From Bactrocera neohumeralis (Eukaryota > Arthropoda > Insecta > Diptera > Tephritidae), in the NCBI RefSeq assembly GCF_024586455.1, contig NW_026089623.1:2353367-2417366 (forward strand): a stretch of DNA of 64,000 nucleotides. The letters are read 5' to 3'. Positions within the stretch are counted from its first letter, which is position 1; each line of letters opens with the position of its first letter. Made by a program: the position numbers and the translations under genes. Below, one piece after another: positions 23,230-35,018 of this stretch. The notes under the pieces are model-generated. The model made no database searches. It saw only the letters and a program-made list of their open reading frames with translations, and was not told where the DNA came from.

Positions 23230-23540
23230 GGTTCAATTAGAATCTAGTCGAACTCATAAACCTATGTCTCATCGGCAGTTATGATGCTCTTCAGAATGTG
23301 GGATCGGAATTCGCACGATAAAACATGTCCAAAGAGAATTTTTTACGCTACTCTTTTTGAAAAAAAATCATCTCAATCGTGGCTGCTGTAAACAAACTGC
23401 TTGACAGATCGCGCTCACATTTGGCGTAGTATTTAAGAACAGTCCTTCCAACTTGTAAAATACATTATTTGAATAACTATTTACCCGGAGAATTAAATTA
23501 CAATTTCCGGGTGCTTTTCTGTAACTGTGTACTATAACAT
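23230..23540 (-). pseudogene. mariner transposase core fragment
   Basis: The minus strand at about 23325-23270 encodes HILKSIITADET, the mariner block around the first catalytic Asp (normally ITGDE). A diverged copy of the whole stretch, including the flank ending CCGGGTGCTTTTCTGT, is at 50625-50905. Everything else is decayed. Confidence 0.5.
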
Positions 23541-23565
23541 ATGTTTTCCACCTTTTTATACTCTC

Positions 23566-24216
23566 GCAACAAAGTTGCTAAGGAGAGTATTTTAGTTTTG
23601 TTCACATAACGGTTGTTTGTTAGTCTTAAAACTAAAAGAGTCAGATATAGGGTTATATATACCAAAGTGATCAGGGTGACGAGTAGAGTTGAAATCCGGA
23701 TGTCTGTCTGTTCGTCCGTGCAAGCTGTAACTTGAGTAAAAATTGAGATATCATGATAAAACTTGGTACACGTATTTCTTGGCTCCATAAGAAGACTAAG
23801 TTCGAAGATGGGCAAAATCGGCCTACTGCTACGCCCACAAAATGGCGAAAACCGAAAACCTGTAATGTGTCATAACTAAGCCGTAAATAAAGATATTAAA
23901 GTGAAATTTGGCACATTAGGGAGGAGCATATTTGGACGTAATTTTTTTTGGAAAAGTGGGCGTGGCCCCTCCCCCTTCTAAGTTTTTTGTACATATCTCG
24001 GAAACTGCTATAGCTTTGTCAATCAAACTCTATAGAGTCGTTTCCTTCAGGCATTTCCATATACACTTCAAAAATGGAAGAAATCGGATAATAACCACGC
24101 ACACCTCCCATACAAAGGTTATGTTGAAAATCACTAAAAGTGCGTTAACCGACTAACAAAAAACGTCAGAAACACTAAATTTTACGGAAGAACAGGCAAA
24201 AGGAAGCTGCACCCAG
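23566..24216 (+). mobile_element. mini-me-like family A, copy A1
   Basis: The element begins with the imperfect palindrome ACTCTCGCAACAAAGTTGC...GAGAGT, then TATATATACC, then a GTCY tract (GTCTGTCTGTTCGTCCGTG at about 23700), then a conserved body. It ends at CACCCAGGCTT. The body preserves open-frame-like stretches on both strands, but these differ between copies and are not genes. It lies head-to-tail with copy A2, five bases away. Confidence 0.75.
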
Positions 24217-24221
24217 GCTTT

Positions 24222-24914
24222 TTATACTCTCGCAACAATGTTGCTAAGGAGAGTATTATAGTTTTGTTCACATAACGGTTGTTTGTAAGTCCTAAAACTA
24301 AAAGAGTCAGATATAGGGTTATATATACCAAAGTGATCAGGGTGACGAGGAGAGTCGAAATCCGGATGTCTGTCCGTCCGTCTGTCCGTCCGTCCGTCCG
24401 TGCAAGCTGTAACTTGAGTAAAAATTGAGATATCATGATGAAACTTGGTACACGTATTCCTTGGCTCCATAAGAAGGTTAAGTTCGAAGATGGGAAAAAT
24501 CGGCCCACTGCCACGCCCACAAAATGGCGGAAACCGAAAACTTTTAAAGTGTCATAACTAAACCATAAATAAAGATATTAAAGTGAAATTTGGCACAAAG
24601 GATCGCATTAGGGAGGGGCATATTTGGACGTAATTTTTTTGGAAAAGTGGGCATGGCCCCGCCCCCTACTAAGTTTTTTGTACGTATCTCGGAAACTACT
24701 ATAGCTATGTCAACCAAACTCTATAGAGTCGTTTTCTTCAGGCATTTCCATATACACTTCAAAAATGGAAGAAATCGGATAATAACCACGCACACCTCCC
24801 ATACAAAGGTTATGTTGAAAATCACTAAAAGTGCGTTAACCGACTAACAAAAAACGTCAGAAACACTAAATTTTACGGAAGAACAGGCAAAAGGAAGCTG
24901 CACCCAGGCTTTTT
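24222..24914 (+). mobile_element. mini-me-like family A, copy A2
   Basis: It has the same organisation as A1, with a longer GTCY tract at about 24370-24400 (GTCTGTCCGTCCGTCTGTCC). It is followed by a 33-base fragment of the family's terminal palindrome (24915-24947) and then by the inverted copy A3. Confidence 0.78.
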
Positions 24915-24947
24915 TATACAACAATGTTGCTAAGGAGAGTATTATAG

Positions 24948-26006
24948 TTCGGGTGTCACCGAACATTTTATACTCTCGCATGATAAAGTGATAATCGAGA
25001 TTTCATTATACGTCATTTACATATTTTTCAAATACCGTATTTTTGTAAAGTTTTATTCCGCTATCATCATTGGTTCCTAGTGTATACATTATACAGAGAA
25101 GGCATCAGATGGAATTCAAAATAGCGTTATATTGGAAGAAGGCGTAGTTGTAAACCGATTTCACCCATATTTCGTACATGTCATCAGGGTGTTAAGAAAA
25201 TATTATATACCGAATTTCATTGAAATCGGTGTAGTAGTTCCGGAGTTATGGTTTTTGGTCCATAAGTGGGCGAGACCACGCCCATTTTCAATTTTTAAAA
25301 AAAGCCTGGGTGCAGCCTTTTTCTGCAATTTCTTCCGTAAAATTTAGTGTTTTTGACGTTTTTTGTTAGTCGGTTAACGCACTTTTAGTGATTTTCAACA
25401 TAACCTTTGTATGGGAGGTGAGCGTGGTTATTATCCGATTTCTTCCATTTTTGAACTGTATATGGAAATGCCTGAAGAAAACGACTCTGTAGAGTTTGGT
25501 TGACATAGCTATAGTAGTTTCCGAGATATGTACAAAAAACTTAGTAGGGGGCGGGGCCACGCCCACTTTTCCAAAACAATTCCGGTCAAATATGCCACTC
25601 CCTAATGCAATTCTTCGTGCCAAACTTCACTTTAATATCTTTATTTATGGCTTAGTTATGACACTTTATAGGTTTTCGGTTTCCGCCATTTTGTGGGCGT
25701 GGCAGTAGGCCGATTTTGCCCATTTTCGAACTTAACCTTCTTATGGAGCCAAGAAATACGTGTACCAAGTTTCATCATGATGTCTCAATTCTTACTCAAG
25801 TTACAGCTTGCACGGACGGACGGACGGACGGACGGACAGACGGACGGACGGGCAGACAGACATCCGGATTTCGACTCTACTCGTCACCCTGATCACTTTG
25901 GTATATATAACCCTATATCTGACTCTTTTAGTTTTAGGACTTACAAACAACCGTTATGTGAACAAAACTATAATACTCTCCTTAGCAACATTGTTGCGAG
26001 AGTATA
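24948..26006 (-). mobile_element. mini-me-like family A, full-length copy A3
   Basis: This is the most complete copy. It is bounded by the palindrome TTCGGGTGTCACCGAA at 24948-24963 and by TACTCTC...GTTGCGAGAGTATA, ending at 26006. A GGAC/AGAC tract (GTCY on the other strand) lies at about 25812-25862. Its right 700 bp are the inverse of A2, so A2 and A3 form an inverted repeat around a spacer of about 390 bp. About 1.06 kb, noncoding. Confidence 0.78.
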
Positions 26007-26325
26007 ACAAGTAGTAAAGAAACTAAGTGAGAGTATGATCTATAGTGAACGTGATTGTAATTCATTCACAACGATTTAAGATGTGTTAAAATGATTACTG
26101 ACAGTTTTGTTACTCTATTGCTGATCGCCTGTTTATTCCTTTAAAAATATTTCTATTTCTGTTCAAAAGAAAATACTTAGGGTATTTACGACTGGGTAAG
26201 CATAAATGTATACATAGCTTCCAAGGAGGCCTTGATTACTCTATACTATTTCTACCTACTAATTGTCGTTCACTTTGTCGAAATGTTTGGATGTTTGTTT
26301 CATTAGAATTTGATTAATTTATGTA
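26007..26325. repeat. Paralogue of the RTE-4 target region (empty site)
   Basis: This segment matches 53436-53671 plus 57729-57830 nearly base for base (for example GTAGTAAAGAAACTAAGTGA and AGTGAACGTGATTGTAATTC). Where the other copy has GATT, a 4-kb RTE element and GATT again, this one reads GCCTTGATTACTCTATAC with a single GATT. It therefore preserves the pre-insertion sequence. I see no gene in it. Confidence 0.88.
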
Positions 26326-26931
26326 ACGTGATACTAGCACACCACTCCTTTATCTAAGGAGCGTGTATTCGTATTATTGTTGAAAGTCAAAATGATGAAT
26401 GAATTTATTCAATTCAAGTAGCGGAAAGGTAGCTTTTCCTCATATCTTACCGTTTCATTTCGATAATAATTTTTAGAACCAGCTATTAATTTAGACTAGT
26501 CTAGTTTAAACTGCTTTTTTATTATATATAAGGTGTAAGTAGTAACTGATTACAAATTATCATAACAAAATGTTTCATTAATCATTTGGCATAGGTACCG
26601 AATTCACACCCAACATATGACTATTAATATATCTGCATTCCTTAAAGTATTTAAACCAATGTAGCACCGAATCCAAATTAGAACAGAGAGAATTTAAGTC
26701 TGCGATGAATGGTGTACATGGTAATAAAGTAGAGTAAAGGGTTAAGATTTTTATTAATGAGGCTGGGTGATTGCTAAGTGTAAAAATAGAGTTTTGTTAT
26801 CAATTGGGGTAAAGCTAACTACTGTGTGTAGGGAAATGGTAACTCCCCTTTCTCTAAGATGGATGGGCACCGATTAACTTTTATTTTGAGTTAAATTATT
26901 TACTTGTTCTAAAAGATGTAATATTTATTAT
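26326..26931. other. Noncoding stretch
   Basis: Nothing recognisable. It separates the duplicated segment from family A copy A4. Confidence 0.4.
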
Positions 26932-27735
26932 TTGTAAGTCCTAAAACTAAAAGAGTCAGATATAGGGTTATATATACCAAAGTGATCAGGGTGTCGAGTA
27001 GAGTTGAAATTCGGATGTCTGTCCGTCCGTCCGTCCGTGCAAGCTGTAACTTGAGTAAAATTGAGATATCATGATGAAACTTGGTACACGTATTCCTTGG
27101 CTCCATAAGAAGGTTAAGTTCAAAGATGGGCAAAATCGGCCCACTGTCACGCCAACAAAATATCGAAAACCGAAAACCTATAAAGTGTCATAACTAAGCC
27201 ATAAATAAAGATATTAAAGTGAAATTTGGCACATTAGGGTGGGGCATATTTGGATGTAATTTTTTTTGGAAAAGTGGGCGTAGCCCCGCCCCTACTAAGT
27301 TTTTTGGACATATCTCGGAAACTACTATAGCTATGTCAACCAAACTCTATAGAGTCGTTTCCTTCAGCATTTCCATATACAGTTCAAAAATGGAAGAAAT
27401 TGGATAATAACCACGCCCACCTCCCATACAAAAGTTTTGTTGAAAATCACTAAAAGTGCGTTAACCGACTAACAAAAAACGTCAGAAACACTAAATTTTA
27501 CGGAAGAAATGGCGGAAGGAAGCTGCACCCAGGCTTTTTTTTAGAATTGAAAATGGGCGTGGCGCCGCCCACTTATGGACCAAAACCCGTATCTCAGGAA
27601 GTACTAATCTAATTAATTTTACAGCAAAATAAAAAAATATGTAAATGACGGATAACGAAATCTCGATTATCACTTTATCATGCGAGAGTATAAAATGTTC
27701 GGTGACACCCGAACTTAGCCCTTTCTCACTTGTTA
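26932..27735 (+). mobile_element. mini-me-like family A, copy A4
   Basis: It starts inside the family (the outer palindrome is missing), has a short GTCY tract near 27018-27038, and keeps the opposite end intact with TTCGGTGACACCCGAA at about 27698-27713 followed by CTTTCTCACTTGT. It abuts a family B element at about 27741. Confidence 0.72.
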
Positions 27736-27740
27736 TAATA

Positions 27741-28625
27741 TAGTTTTGAAATTTAGCAAACGTCATTTCCTCTTCAAGAAGCTGCTCATTTGTCGGAACT
27801 GCCGATATGGGACCACTATAGCATATGGCTGCCATACAAACTGAACTATCAGAATCAAGTTCTTGTATGGAGAACTTTCACATTTCACCATGTATTTTCA
27901 CAAAAGTCGGCACAGGTTATTTTCTAAAGTACAATGTAATCTCCGAAGAAATTGTTCAGTTCGGTTAACTATAGCTGCCATACAACCTGAACGGACGGAA
28001 TCAAGTCCTTGTATGGAAAACTTTCACATTTGACAAGATATATTCACGAAATTTGGTATAGATTATTTTCTAAAGCAACAATGTAATCTCCAAAGAAATT
28101 GTTCAGATCGGATAACTATAGCATATAGCTGCCATACAAACTAAACAATCGGAATCACGTTTTTGTATGGAAAACTTTCACAAAAGATAAGATATATTGA
28201 CGAAATTTGATATAGATTAATTTTTTATGCAACAATGTAATCTCCGAAGAAATTGCTTAGATCGTATTACTATAGAGTATAGCTACCATACAAACTGAAT
28301 GATCGGAATCAAATGCTTGCATGGGAAACTTCCTCATTTGACGATATATCTTCACGAAATTTGATACGATTTATTGTTTATAGAAATAATGTAATATCAG
28401 AAGAAATTGTTCAGATCGGCTCACAGTAGCATATAGCTGCTGCGGTATCTTCACGAAATTTGGTATGGATTACTGCTTAAGTTAATAATATAATATCCAA
28501 AAAAATTGTTCAGAATGAATTACAATAACGTAAAGCTTCCATGTAAACTGAACACATAGTTACTAACAGAAGTGCACCTGTGAAGGGTATTTAGCTTCGG
28601 TGCAACCGAAGATAACGTTTTTTCT
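27741..28625 (+). mobile_element. mini-me-like family B, copy B1
   Basis: It is truncated at its GTCY end and begins with AAACGTCATTTCCTCTTCAA. It then holds four to five diverged units with a spacing of 154 bp (146 at one place), each with CATACAAACTGAA.GATCGGAATCA, and ends with the palindrome CTTCGGTGCAACCGAAG at about 28597-28613. Noncoding. Confidence 0.72.
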
Positions 28626-28679
28626 TTTTCAATATATAACAGTTGAATTTGAAATCCATCTTTTACCAAATGTTATTGT

Positions 28680-29130
28680 ATTTATTATGTTTTACAATTC
28701 ATGAATAATTTATTTATTTCTATTATTTTAATTGTTCTGGTTATATACCTTTAATGTTATTTACGGTATCAGATAATTCTGTTATTATTTTTAAATTCTC
28801 TGAATTTGTTATAAATTGTTTGATATTATTTAGATAATAATAATTTAAGAAATCGTCACGGTCTGGAGTTCCCGCTATCCATTTCCAAAGTGTTCTTAAT
28901 GCGTTTATTTCTCATTTTTGTCTAACGTGGTTTTGTTTCTACTGTTCTAATAAAGTTTCAATTATTAATTTTTCTGAAACAGTTTCTTGAGTGGAAAATT
29001 CTGGATTGTCTTAATCATCTTTTTCGTAATGTATAGTGCTCTAGAAATCTCATTTTTCTTCTGCTATTATTTTTTCGAAATATGACAAATTTGTGATGTG
29101 AAATATATCTCTATATAAATAAAATAAATA
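28680..29130 (-). pseudogene. Possible errantivirus env remnant
   Basis: The minus strand gives INALRTLWKWIAGTPDRDDF at about 28918-28860, followed by an asparagine- and isoleucine-rich open stretch to about 28745. In insect gypsy-class retroviruses the start of the fusion (transmembrane) half of Env has this kind of sequence just after a basic cleavage site. Basic residues followed by a stop precede it here. Several stops lie upstream. The fragment is isolated from the gypsy-class element at 44-50 kb, and I see no LTR next to it. A chance match is possible. Confidence 0.42.
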
Positions 29131-29394
29131 GAAACGTCTCCAATTTCAATAGGTACGTAGTTGTCGGGTATAGTCTATGACAACGGCTCCACCAAGCGAA
29201 TTAGTATTGAAAACCTATAAGTAATTATGGTTTTATGTTATCCTTTTTTAGAATTCTACTCCTATTATTTATAATTACTTTATTTCAACAGTTTTCCTTA
29301 TCTTTTTATACCTAGATTGGAGGTTGTTTCTCTCTCCTATTATTTTCTTATCCAAGCGTTTACAAATTTTCAACTTTATTTCGATAACTCACGT

Positions 29395-29790
29395 TCTGTA
29401 AAGAATGTGTTTCGCGAGCTTCGCTCAACTTATGTTAACATAATCGGCCTACTGAGCGCACTATTCGCAACACCATCTTGAGACCCAGCATTCATTATTG
29501 AATAATATTCGACCGAATAGCCCACGTCCAGCACGCAGTGAAGAAAAAGAATGAAGAGTCTAATACAACTTGTGCAAGAACTGAGCCCGCTTGACCTTTC
29601 CAAGCGACATCGTTCGCTTTATGATCTCTTGAAACGTTCCAAGAAGATCCGACGTTTTCGAGCCAAATTTTGTTCAGCGATAAGGTCCCTTTTCTAGTTC
29701 AATTTGTATGTAAACAAGCGAAATTGCCGCATTTGGGATGAAGAGCAATCTGAAGAGATTCAAGAGGTGTCAATTCATGATTTTATCTAT
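29395..29790 (+). pseudogene. Tc1/mariner-superfamily transposase fragment
   Basis: In shifting frames this reads YGQHNRPTERTIR (about 29430), VQELSPLDLSKR (about 29570) and YVNKRNCRIWDEEQSEEIQE (from 29707). These are the order and spacing of the paired DNA-binding region and first catalytic segment of a Tc1/mariner-type transposase. The acidic residue expected shortly before YVNK is not preserved. The C-terminal counterpart at 19554-19817 is from the same kind of protein. Confidence 0.65.
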
Positions 29791-30094
29791 CTTCAAATCT
29801 CCATGTTTTTATATTGCTATTGCGATTGCAACCAAAAAAAAAAGAATATAAAAAAAAACGTGTACTCTATATTTCTTTTTAAAATTCAACTCATTATCTT
29901 TAACAGTTGGTTCGAACAATAAATAAAATTAAAAGTAGAATGAAATTAAATAAAAAATTCCTTAAGCAACGTATGTAATTAAGACTTGCTTTTTTAATCT
30001 TTGAATTTAAATATATTAGCATCATCGTCCGAGTGGCCGAAAAAAATATTGCGCTGGTAGTTCCAATTTAGAAGAAGAAGAAGACTCAAGTCCT

Positions 30095-30534
30095 CGGAGA
30101 AGTAATGTGCGAGATCGTTATTGGAAAGGCAACCGTGGCACACAATTTCATAGTAGCAGATATCGTCGATGAAGTCATAACTGGAGCAGACATTCTAGAA
30201 AATCAAGGAATAAAAATTTACATGGATTACGACTTTTCCAAATATGGAAGTTCCACTTTTGTTCGGATATGGTAGCAAATGCAGTATTTGATGAGTGATA
30301 ATAACATAGAGCCAGCAGATTCTACCAAAATCAGAAGCTGTTATTTGGGCAGAAATAGTCTGCATCTATTACAAATGGAACAAACAAGTTGTGGGTTATT
30401 GAGGCCACATAAGAATCGACCCTACAAATACTTATAGGCAAAACCGTCGCTAGGACAGAACAGAATGAACGTGTTGCAGTAAGAGTATTTAATTGTTCAA
30501 GTCACCAATCAAACTTTGCAGAGGAGCTGTATTA
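30095..30534 (+). pseudogene. Gypsy-type protease-region remnant
   Basis: It reads EVMCEIVIGKATVAHNFIVA (30102 onward), then DIVDEVITGADILENQGIKI. The motif D-x5-GADIL resembles the C-terminal half of retropepsins of Gypsy-class LTR elements, followed by the usual linker (AVRVFNCSS at about 30477). The catalytic D-T/S-G lies upstream in the family and is not visible. Stops occur after 30280. Confidence 0.5.
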
Positions 30535-30535
30535 G

Positions 30536-30701
30536 GTAGGTAGGTAGGTAGTGCAGCCCTGTTGTAGATCTTTTTATTATTGGTTTCAATGAAGCTACTA
30601 ATGTCCGATATGCTTTTTGTAGACAAACTATTCAAGATTGGAAGATTGATGGATTCCAAGTGTTCTGTGTCGGATCAGCGATAGGGCAATTTTATAAGTC
30701 G
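30536..30701 (-). pseudogene. 3' end of a non-LTR element, split from 35159-35420
   Basis: Read on the minus strand, this continues the RNase H frame of 35420-35159 across the Jockey insertion: SLIRHRTLGIHQ at about 30650 resembles the TGHC...GIH block after the RNase H domain of I/LOA-type elements. It is followed by a UTR ending in repeated CCTA units (plus strand TAGGTAGGTAGGTAGG at 30536-30552). It is the tail of an older non-LTR element. Confidence 0.5.
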
Positions 30702-31146
30702 TTATTTTATTGGTTGGCAGCTCTGCTTGTTAAAAGAGTGAGTAATTGTGCGTGCTAAAAAAATTAAATAATTTTGGTGGAAAAAGGCAGAAAATTAACA
30801 AAATCTGCCCATCAATCCGGAAAATCCAAAGCGCGGTATCCAGGTGTATTGGAGTGCAGAACCAGCGACCTACAACCACTGACTAGTTTCGATTGGAAGG
30901 TTTGTAATTTCGCCGATATCACACTTTATTGAACACAGAGGAGAAAACATCAGCTGTTTGGAGACTTTTTTGGCGCCACAAAAAATTACCTATATTACCT
31001 TAGCCTAAAAGTATACATACTAAAAATTTAGATTAATAATTATTCACAAGGCAACTGAGTTATAGGGTAGTCAAGTATTGTTTATTTTATATTTATACCT
31101 TTAATTGTTATATGAATATAATTATAAGCATACTTTAAAATCAATT

Positions 31147-32172
31147 ATGCCAATTATCAAGACACCACCTCCAGGAGGGGGCAAAACTGCCAAAAAAGAC
31201 GTCACAATCGAAGAGCTAACAAAAAAGCTAGAGGAAATGGAAGAAATGTGTAAAACACTTTCATTGGAAGTAAATACTCTAAAAGCCGAAAATATAAAGC
31301 TTAAGTCCACTGATGTAAAGAAAATTCAGAATTTGGAAAATAAGGTTGAGTTCTCAACGGATGAGGAAGAACTAGCCAGAGAAACGGAATGGATTCTAAA
31401 AAACAGACCAGCTAAAAAGCGAAAAGCGGAATGTTCTCCTGATCTTCAGGAAAAAGCAGATAACGCCATAGCAAAACCGCTTAACCCAAAAAATAGTTCG
31501 CGGCCTCCACCAATTATGGTGTCTGGAGATGCCACAGGCAGCAATTATCAACAACTATATGCTATTGCAAAATCAGAAGCAAAAAACAATTTTACCATTA
31601 AGCTTTTAAATAATGGAATATATAAAGTAAATACTTTCTCCGTAAAGGACTATAGATGCATATCGAAAGCACTTTCGTGTAGAAATATATCTTGGCATAG
31701 CTTTGAGAATAAGCAAACGCGGCCAATTAGAGTTATTGTAAAAAATTTACACAACTCTTTTGATCCGAAATCGACAATTAACGACTTAAAAGAGCAAGGA
31801 TTAAATGCACTGAGTGCTGTCAATCGTCTTCAATGGAAAACTAAAACTCCCCTCGATATGTTTTTGGTAACATTCGATCCCATGGAGAACATAAAAAAGA
31901 TTTATGAAACCAAAACTATATTGAACTCTATTGTTTCTATTGAACCGGTAAAACTACCTAAGATGATACCACAATGCAAACATTGCCAGTCGTTTGGCCA
32001 CACACAAAACTATTGTGGTAAACAACCAAGATGCGTTAAGTGCGCCGGTAAGCATAAAACATCTGAATGTTCGAAACCAGAGAAACAGCAGCCTAAATGC
32101 TGTAACTGTGGCGAAGTACATCCAGCCAACTATCGAGGGTGCCTTGTTGCTAAGGAATTACAGAAAATATGA
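31147..32172 (+). CDS. Jockey-type ORF1, Gag-like nucleic-acid-binding protein
   Basis: ORF1 proteins of Jockey elements coat the element RNA and guide the particle. This 341-residue frame starts at the first ATG of the open stretch (MPIIKTPPPGGG). It has a predicted coiled coil at about residues 20-55 (EELTKKLEEMEEM), a basic patch, a central RNA-binding-like region (about 165-260), and three CCHC zinc knuckles near the end, beginning CKHCQSFGH, CVKCAGKH and CCNCGEVH. The stop at 32172 comes right after the third knuckle. Similar low-complexity sequence continues in other frames to about 32400, so the C-terminus has probably been lost to a frameshift. Confidence 0.85.
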   Translation: MPIIKTPPPGGGKTAKKDVTIEELTKKLEEMEEMCKTLSLEVNTLKAENIKLKSTDVKKIQNLENKVEFSTDEEELARETEWILKNRPAKKRKAECSPDLQEKADNAIAKPLNPKNSSRPPPIMVSGDATGSNYQQLYAIAKSEAKNNFTIKLLNNGIYKVNTFSVKDYRCISKALSCRNISWHSFENKQTRPIRVIVKNLHNSFDPKSTINDLKEQGLNALSAVNRLQWKTKTPLDMFLVTFDPMENIKKIYETKTILNSIVSIEPVKLPKMIPQCKHCQSFGHTQNYCGKQPRCVKCAGKHKTSECSKPEKQQPKCCNCGEVHPANYRGCLVAKELQKI

Positions 32173-32375
32173 GCTAACACAATTGGCCACAAAAAAGCGG
32201 ATGGTCTAACCCAAAAAGTTGAAGGTTCTGTAGACTTTAGAACAAAAAACAATGAACATCAACAACAAGAAGATCCTAAAGTTACAGCTGAAAGAACCAA
32301 AAAATTCACAGATCTTACAGAAACTCAATAAACAAGACGAATTTAACACTTCCTTACAAAATCGCTTATGCAAGC

Positions 32376-35018
32376 TTGAAAAATATCTTTTTAATACCAA
32401 AGATCACTAAATCATTAAAAATTCTTCTATGGAACTCAAATGCGTTAATCAAAAATGAAATCGAAATTGTACTAAACTCGGAAAATGTTGACGTATGTAT
32501 GATATCGGAGACACATTTTACGTCACAAACCTATTTTAAAATTAAAAATTATGAAACTTACCATACAATTCATCCTAGCAATTGCGCCCGTGGCGGAAGC
32601 GCAATACTAATCAAAAATACGATCAAACATTTTGAGGAAGAAAAACTTTCAACTGATAAGTTTCAAGCTACAACAGTGACTATTTACGGAGTTAAGAGTC
32701 CACTCTCACTTACCTCTGTGTACAATTCCCCAAAGCATCTAATCCAGTTTGAAGAGTACCAACACTTAATAAACAGACACAGGTATAGATTCATAATGGG
32801 TGGAGATTTCAACGCAAAGAACACGCACTGGGGTTCAAGGCTTACGACTACAAAGGGGAGAGAACTCTATAAAGCACTGCAGTCAACCGGAAGTTACGCT
32901 TTCTCGACGAACTTACCATCATATTGGCCAACAGATAATCAAAAGATTCCAGACCTGATAGATTTTTTCATTGTCGGCAAAATATCCCAGAACTATTTGT
33001 CGGTCAATAAGGGTTATGACCTTAATTCGGATCATTCTCCAATCTATTTAAGCTATAGCGAAACCATCATCTTTAAAGAAAAATACTTTAGAACGACCAT
33101 GGAATGTGACGAAAGTAAATATGACTCTATGTTAAATACTGACCAGTTAGAATCTGAAATTTTACACTTTACAACAAGTATACAACACGCAGCTTGGAAA
33201 AGTACACCGGAATTAAAGAAAATTGCTGTAAACTCTCAATATCCTAATGATATAAGAGAAATAATTAAATTAAAGAGAAAGCTACGACGTAAGTGGCATC
33301 AAACTCGTTGTCCAGTTGATAAATCTATTTTAAATAAAGTCTCTAAAAATCTTAATCGGAAAATTAAGAAGTTTAAAAATGATAGTTTCGCAAAATATCT
33401 TCGGTCCTTAAGCAATGGAAAAAATTCTGACTACTCTCTTTGGAAAAGCTGTAAAAGACTACAAACACCAGAAACTCAAGTAGGTCCCCTTAAAATAAGT
33501 GCTGATAGCTGGGCCAGAGACGATTTAAAGAAAGCAGAAGTGTTTTCGGATTATTTAGCCAAAATATTCTCCCCATATGAAACACACGTAGATTATCCTA
33601 CTGCTTCCAGTCAAGAAAGCGAAGAAATTTCAAGTTGCACAAGCAGTGAGCTAAGTGAGGAAATCAAAAATCTGAAAAACAAAAAATCCCCCGGTTATGA
33701 CCTGATTACTGCCGAGGTCCTAAAACAGCTTCCTCAAATAAGCATAGTAAAAATTGCCAACATTATTAACGCGGCTTTTCATCTTAAATACGTGCCAACT
33801 TATTGGAAAATTGCTGAAATTATCATGATTCCAAAGCCAGGGAAACCAGGATATGATGTATCTTCTTACAGACCCATATCACTTCTACCGATAATATCGA
33901 AGCTTTTTGAGAAAATTCTCATAAAACGTATCAATAAAATCATTGAACGAAAAACCATAATTCCAGCGCATCAGTTTGGGTTTCGAGCCAACCATTCTAC
34001 GATTGATCAAATCCACAGGATTACGCACATTATTGAAAAAGCCTTTGAGGAAAAAAAGTTCTGTTCTGCAGTGTTTTTGGATGTTGCAAAAGCGTTCGAT
34101 AAAGTTTGTCACAAAGGACTGCTTTCGAAACTGAAACTGATTTTACCGAAACAGCATTATGACATCATAAAATCGTACTTATCAGATCGCTACTTTCGCG
34201 TTAAACAAGGAGACAAATATTCTATTCTTAGGGAAATAAAAGCAGGAGTTCCACAAGGTAGTGTGTTGGGCCCTCTTCTTTATATACTATTCACGCACGA
34301 CCTGCCAATAGACTGCAATTATACAACAGCCACATTTGCAGATGATACCGCGTTGCTTGCTGTTGGTAGAAGTGAACACGAGTCCACTACTAATCTCCAA
34401 AAAGTTGTAAATAAAGTCGTACAATGGGCAAATAAATGGCAGATAAAACTGAATGAAGCTAAGTCTGTACACATTGTTTTCACATACAACAAGATACAGC
34501 AGCACTTACCAATTTTCATAGACGGTGTACGAATACCGCACTTTAATTCCGCCAAATACTTAGGAATGACGCTTGACACTAAGCTACGGTAGAAAGTTCA
34601 CGTAAAAAACAAACGTAAGGAGCTGGACATGCGACTTAAAAATTACAATTGGTTAATCGGTAACAAATCAGTGTTATCCATCGAAAATAAGTTACTTATC
34701 TATAAGCAAATACTCCGACTGATATGGAGCTATGGTGCACAACTCTGGGGATGTACTAACCCAAACAATAAGAAAGTCATCCAACAATTTCAAAACAAAG
34801 TACTAAGACTAATTGTCAAAGCGCCTTGGTATTGTAGATGTGCTGATATAGAGCGTGATCTAGGCGTACACTCGGTTAACGCAGAAATACTAAAAATTGC
34901 AACAGCACATAGTGCAAGATTGCTACAGCATTGTAACGAAGAAGTAGTTATGTTAACTTCTAGTGATGGACCACCAAGACGACTCAAACGCCTCAAACCC
35001 AGCGATCTTTCAAATTAG
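32376..35018 (+). pseudogene. Jockey-type ORF2, endonuclease-reverse transcriptase, one premature stop
   Basis: ORF2 nicks the target and reverse-transcribes the RNA there. The endonuclease domain (first 220 residues) shows LLWNSNAL, SETHF, GGDFNAKNTHWG and SDHSP. The reverse transcriptase shows RPISLLPIISKLFEKIL, FLDVAKAFDKVCH, GVPQGSVLGPLLY and the catalytic FADD at about 34335. A TAG at 34590-34592 interrupts the frame. It then continues in phase to 35018 with the C-terminal domain (YGAQLWGCTNPNNKK, PWYCRCADIERDLG). No ATG lies near the start of the open frame, so ORF2 may be made by reinitiation, or its start may be lost. No RNase H domain is seen, as is usual for Jockey. Confidence 0.92.

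Noticed and set aside
24222..24847. Conserved open frames in family A copies (repeated on both strands at 24.2, 25.5, 25.8 and 27.0 kb)
   Set aside because: The frames follow the nucleotide repeat, differ in phase and stops between copies, appear on both strands and include the GTCY microsatellite as RTDGRTDG runs. They are not protein genes.
31082..31090. TTATTTTAT as a target duplication marking a short Jockey leader
   Set aside because: A longer match, TTATTTTATTG at 30702-30712, agrees with the 3' flank over 11 bases and gives a leader of normal length.
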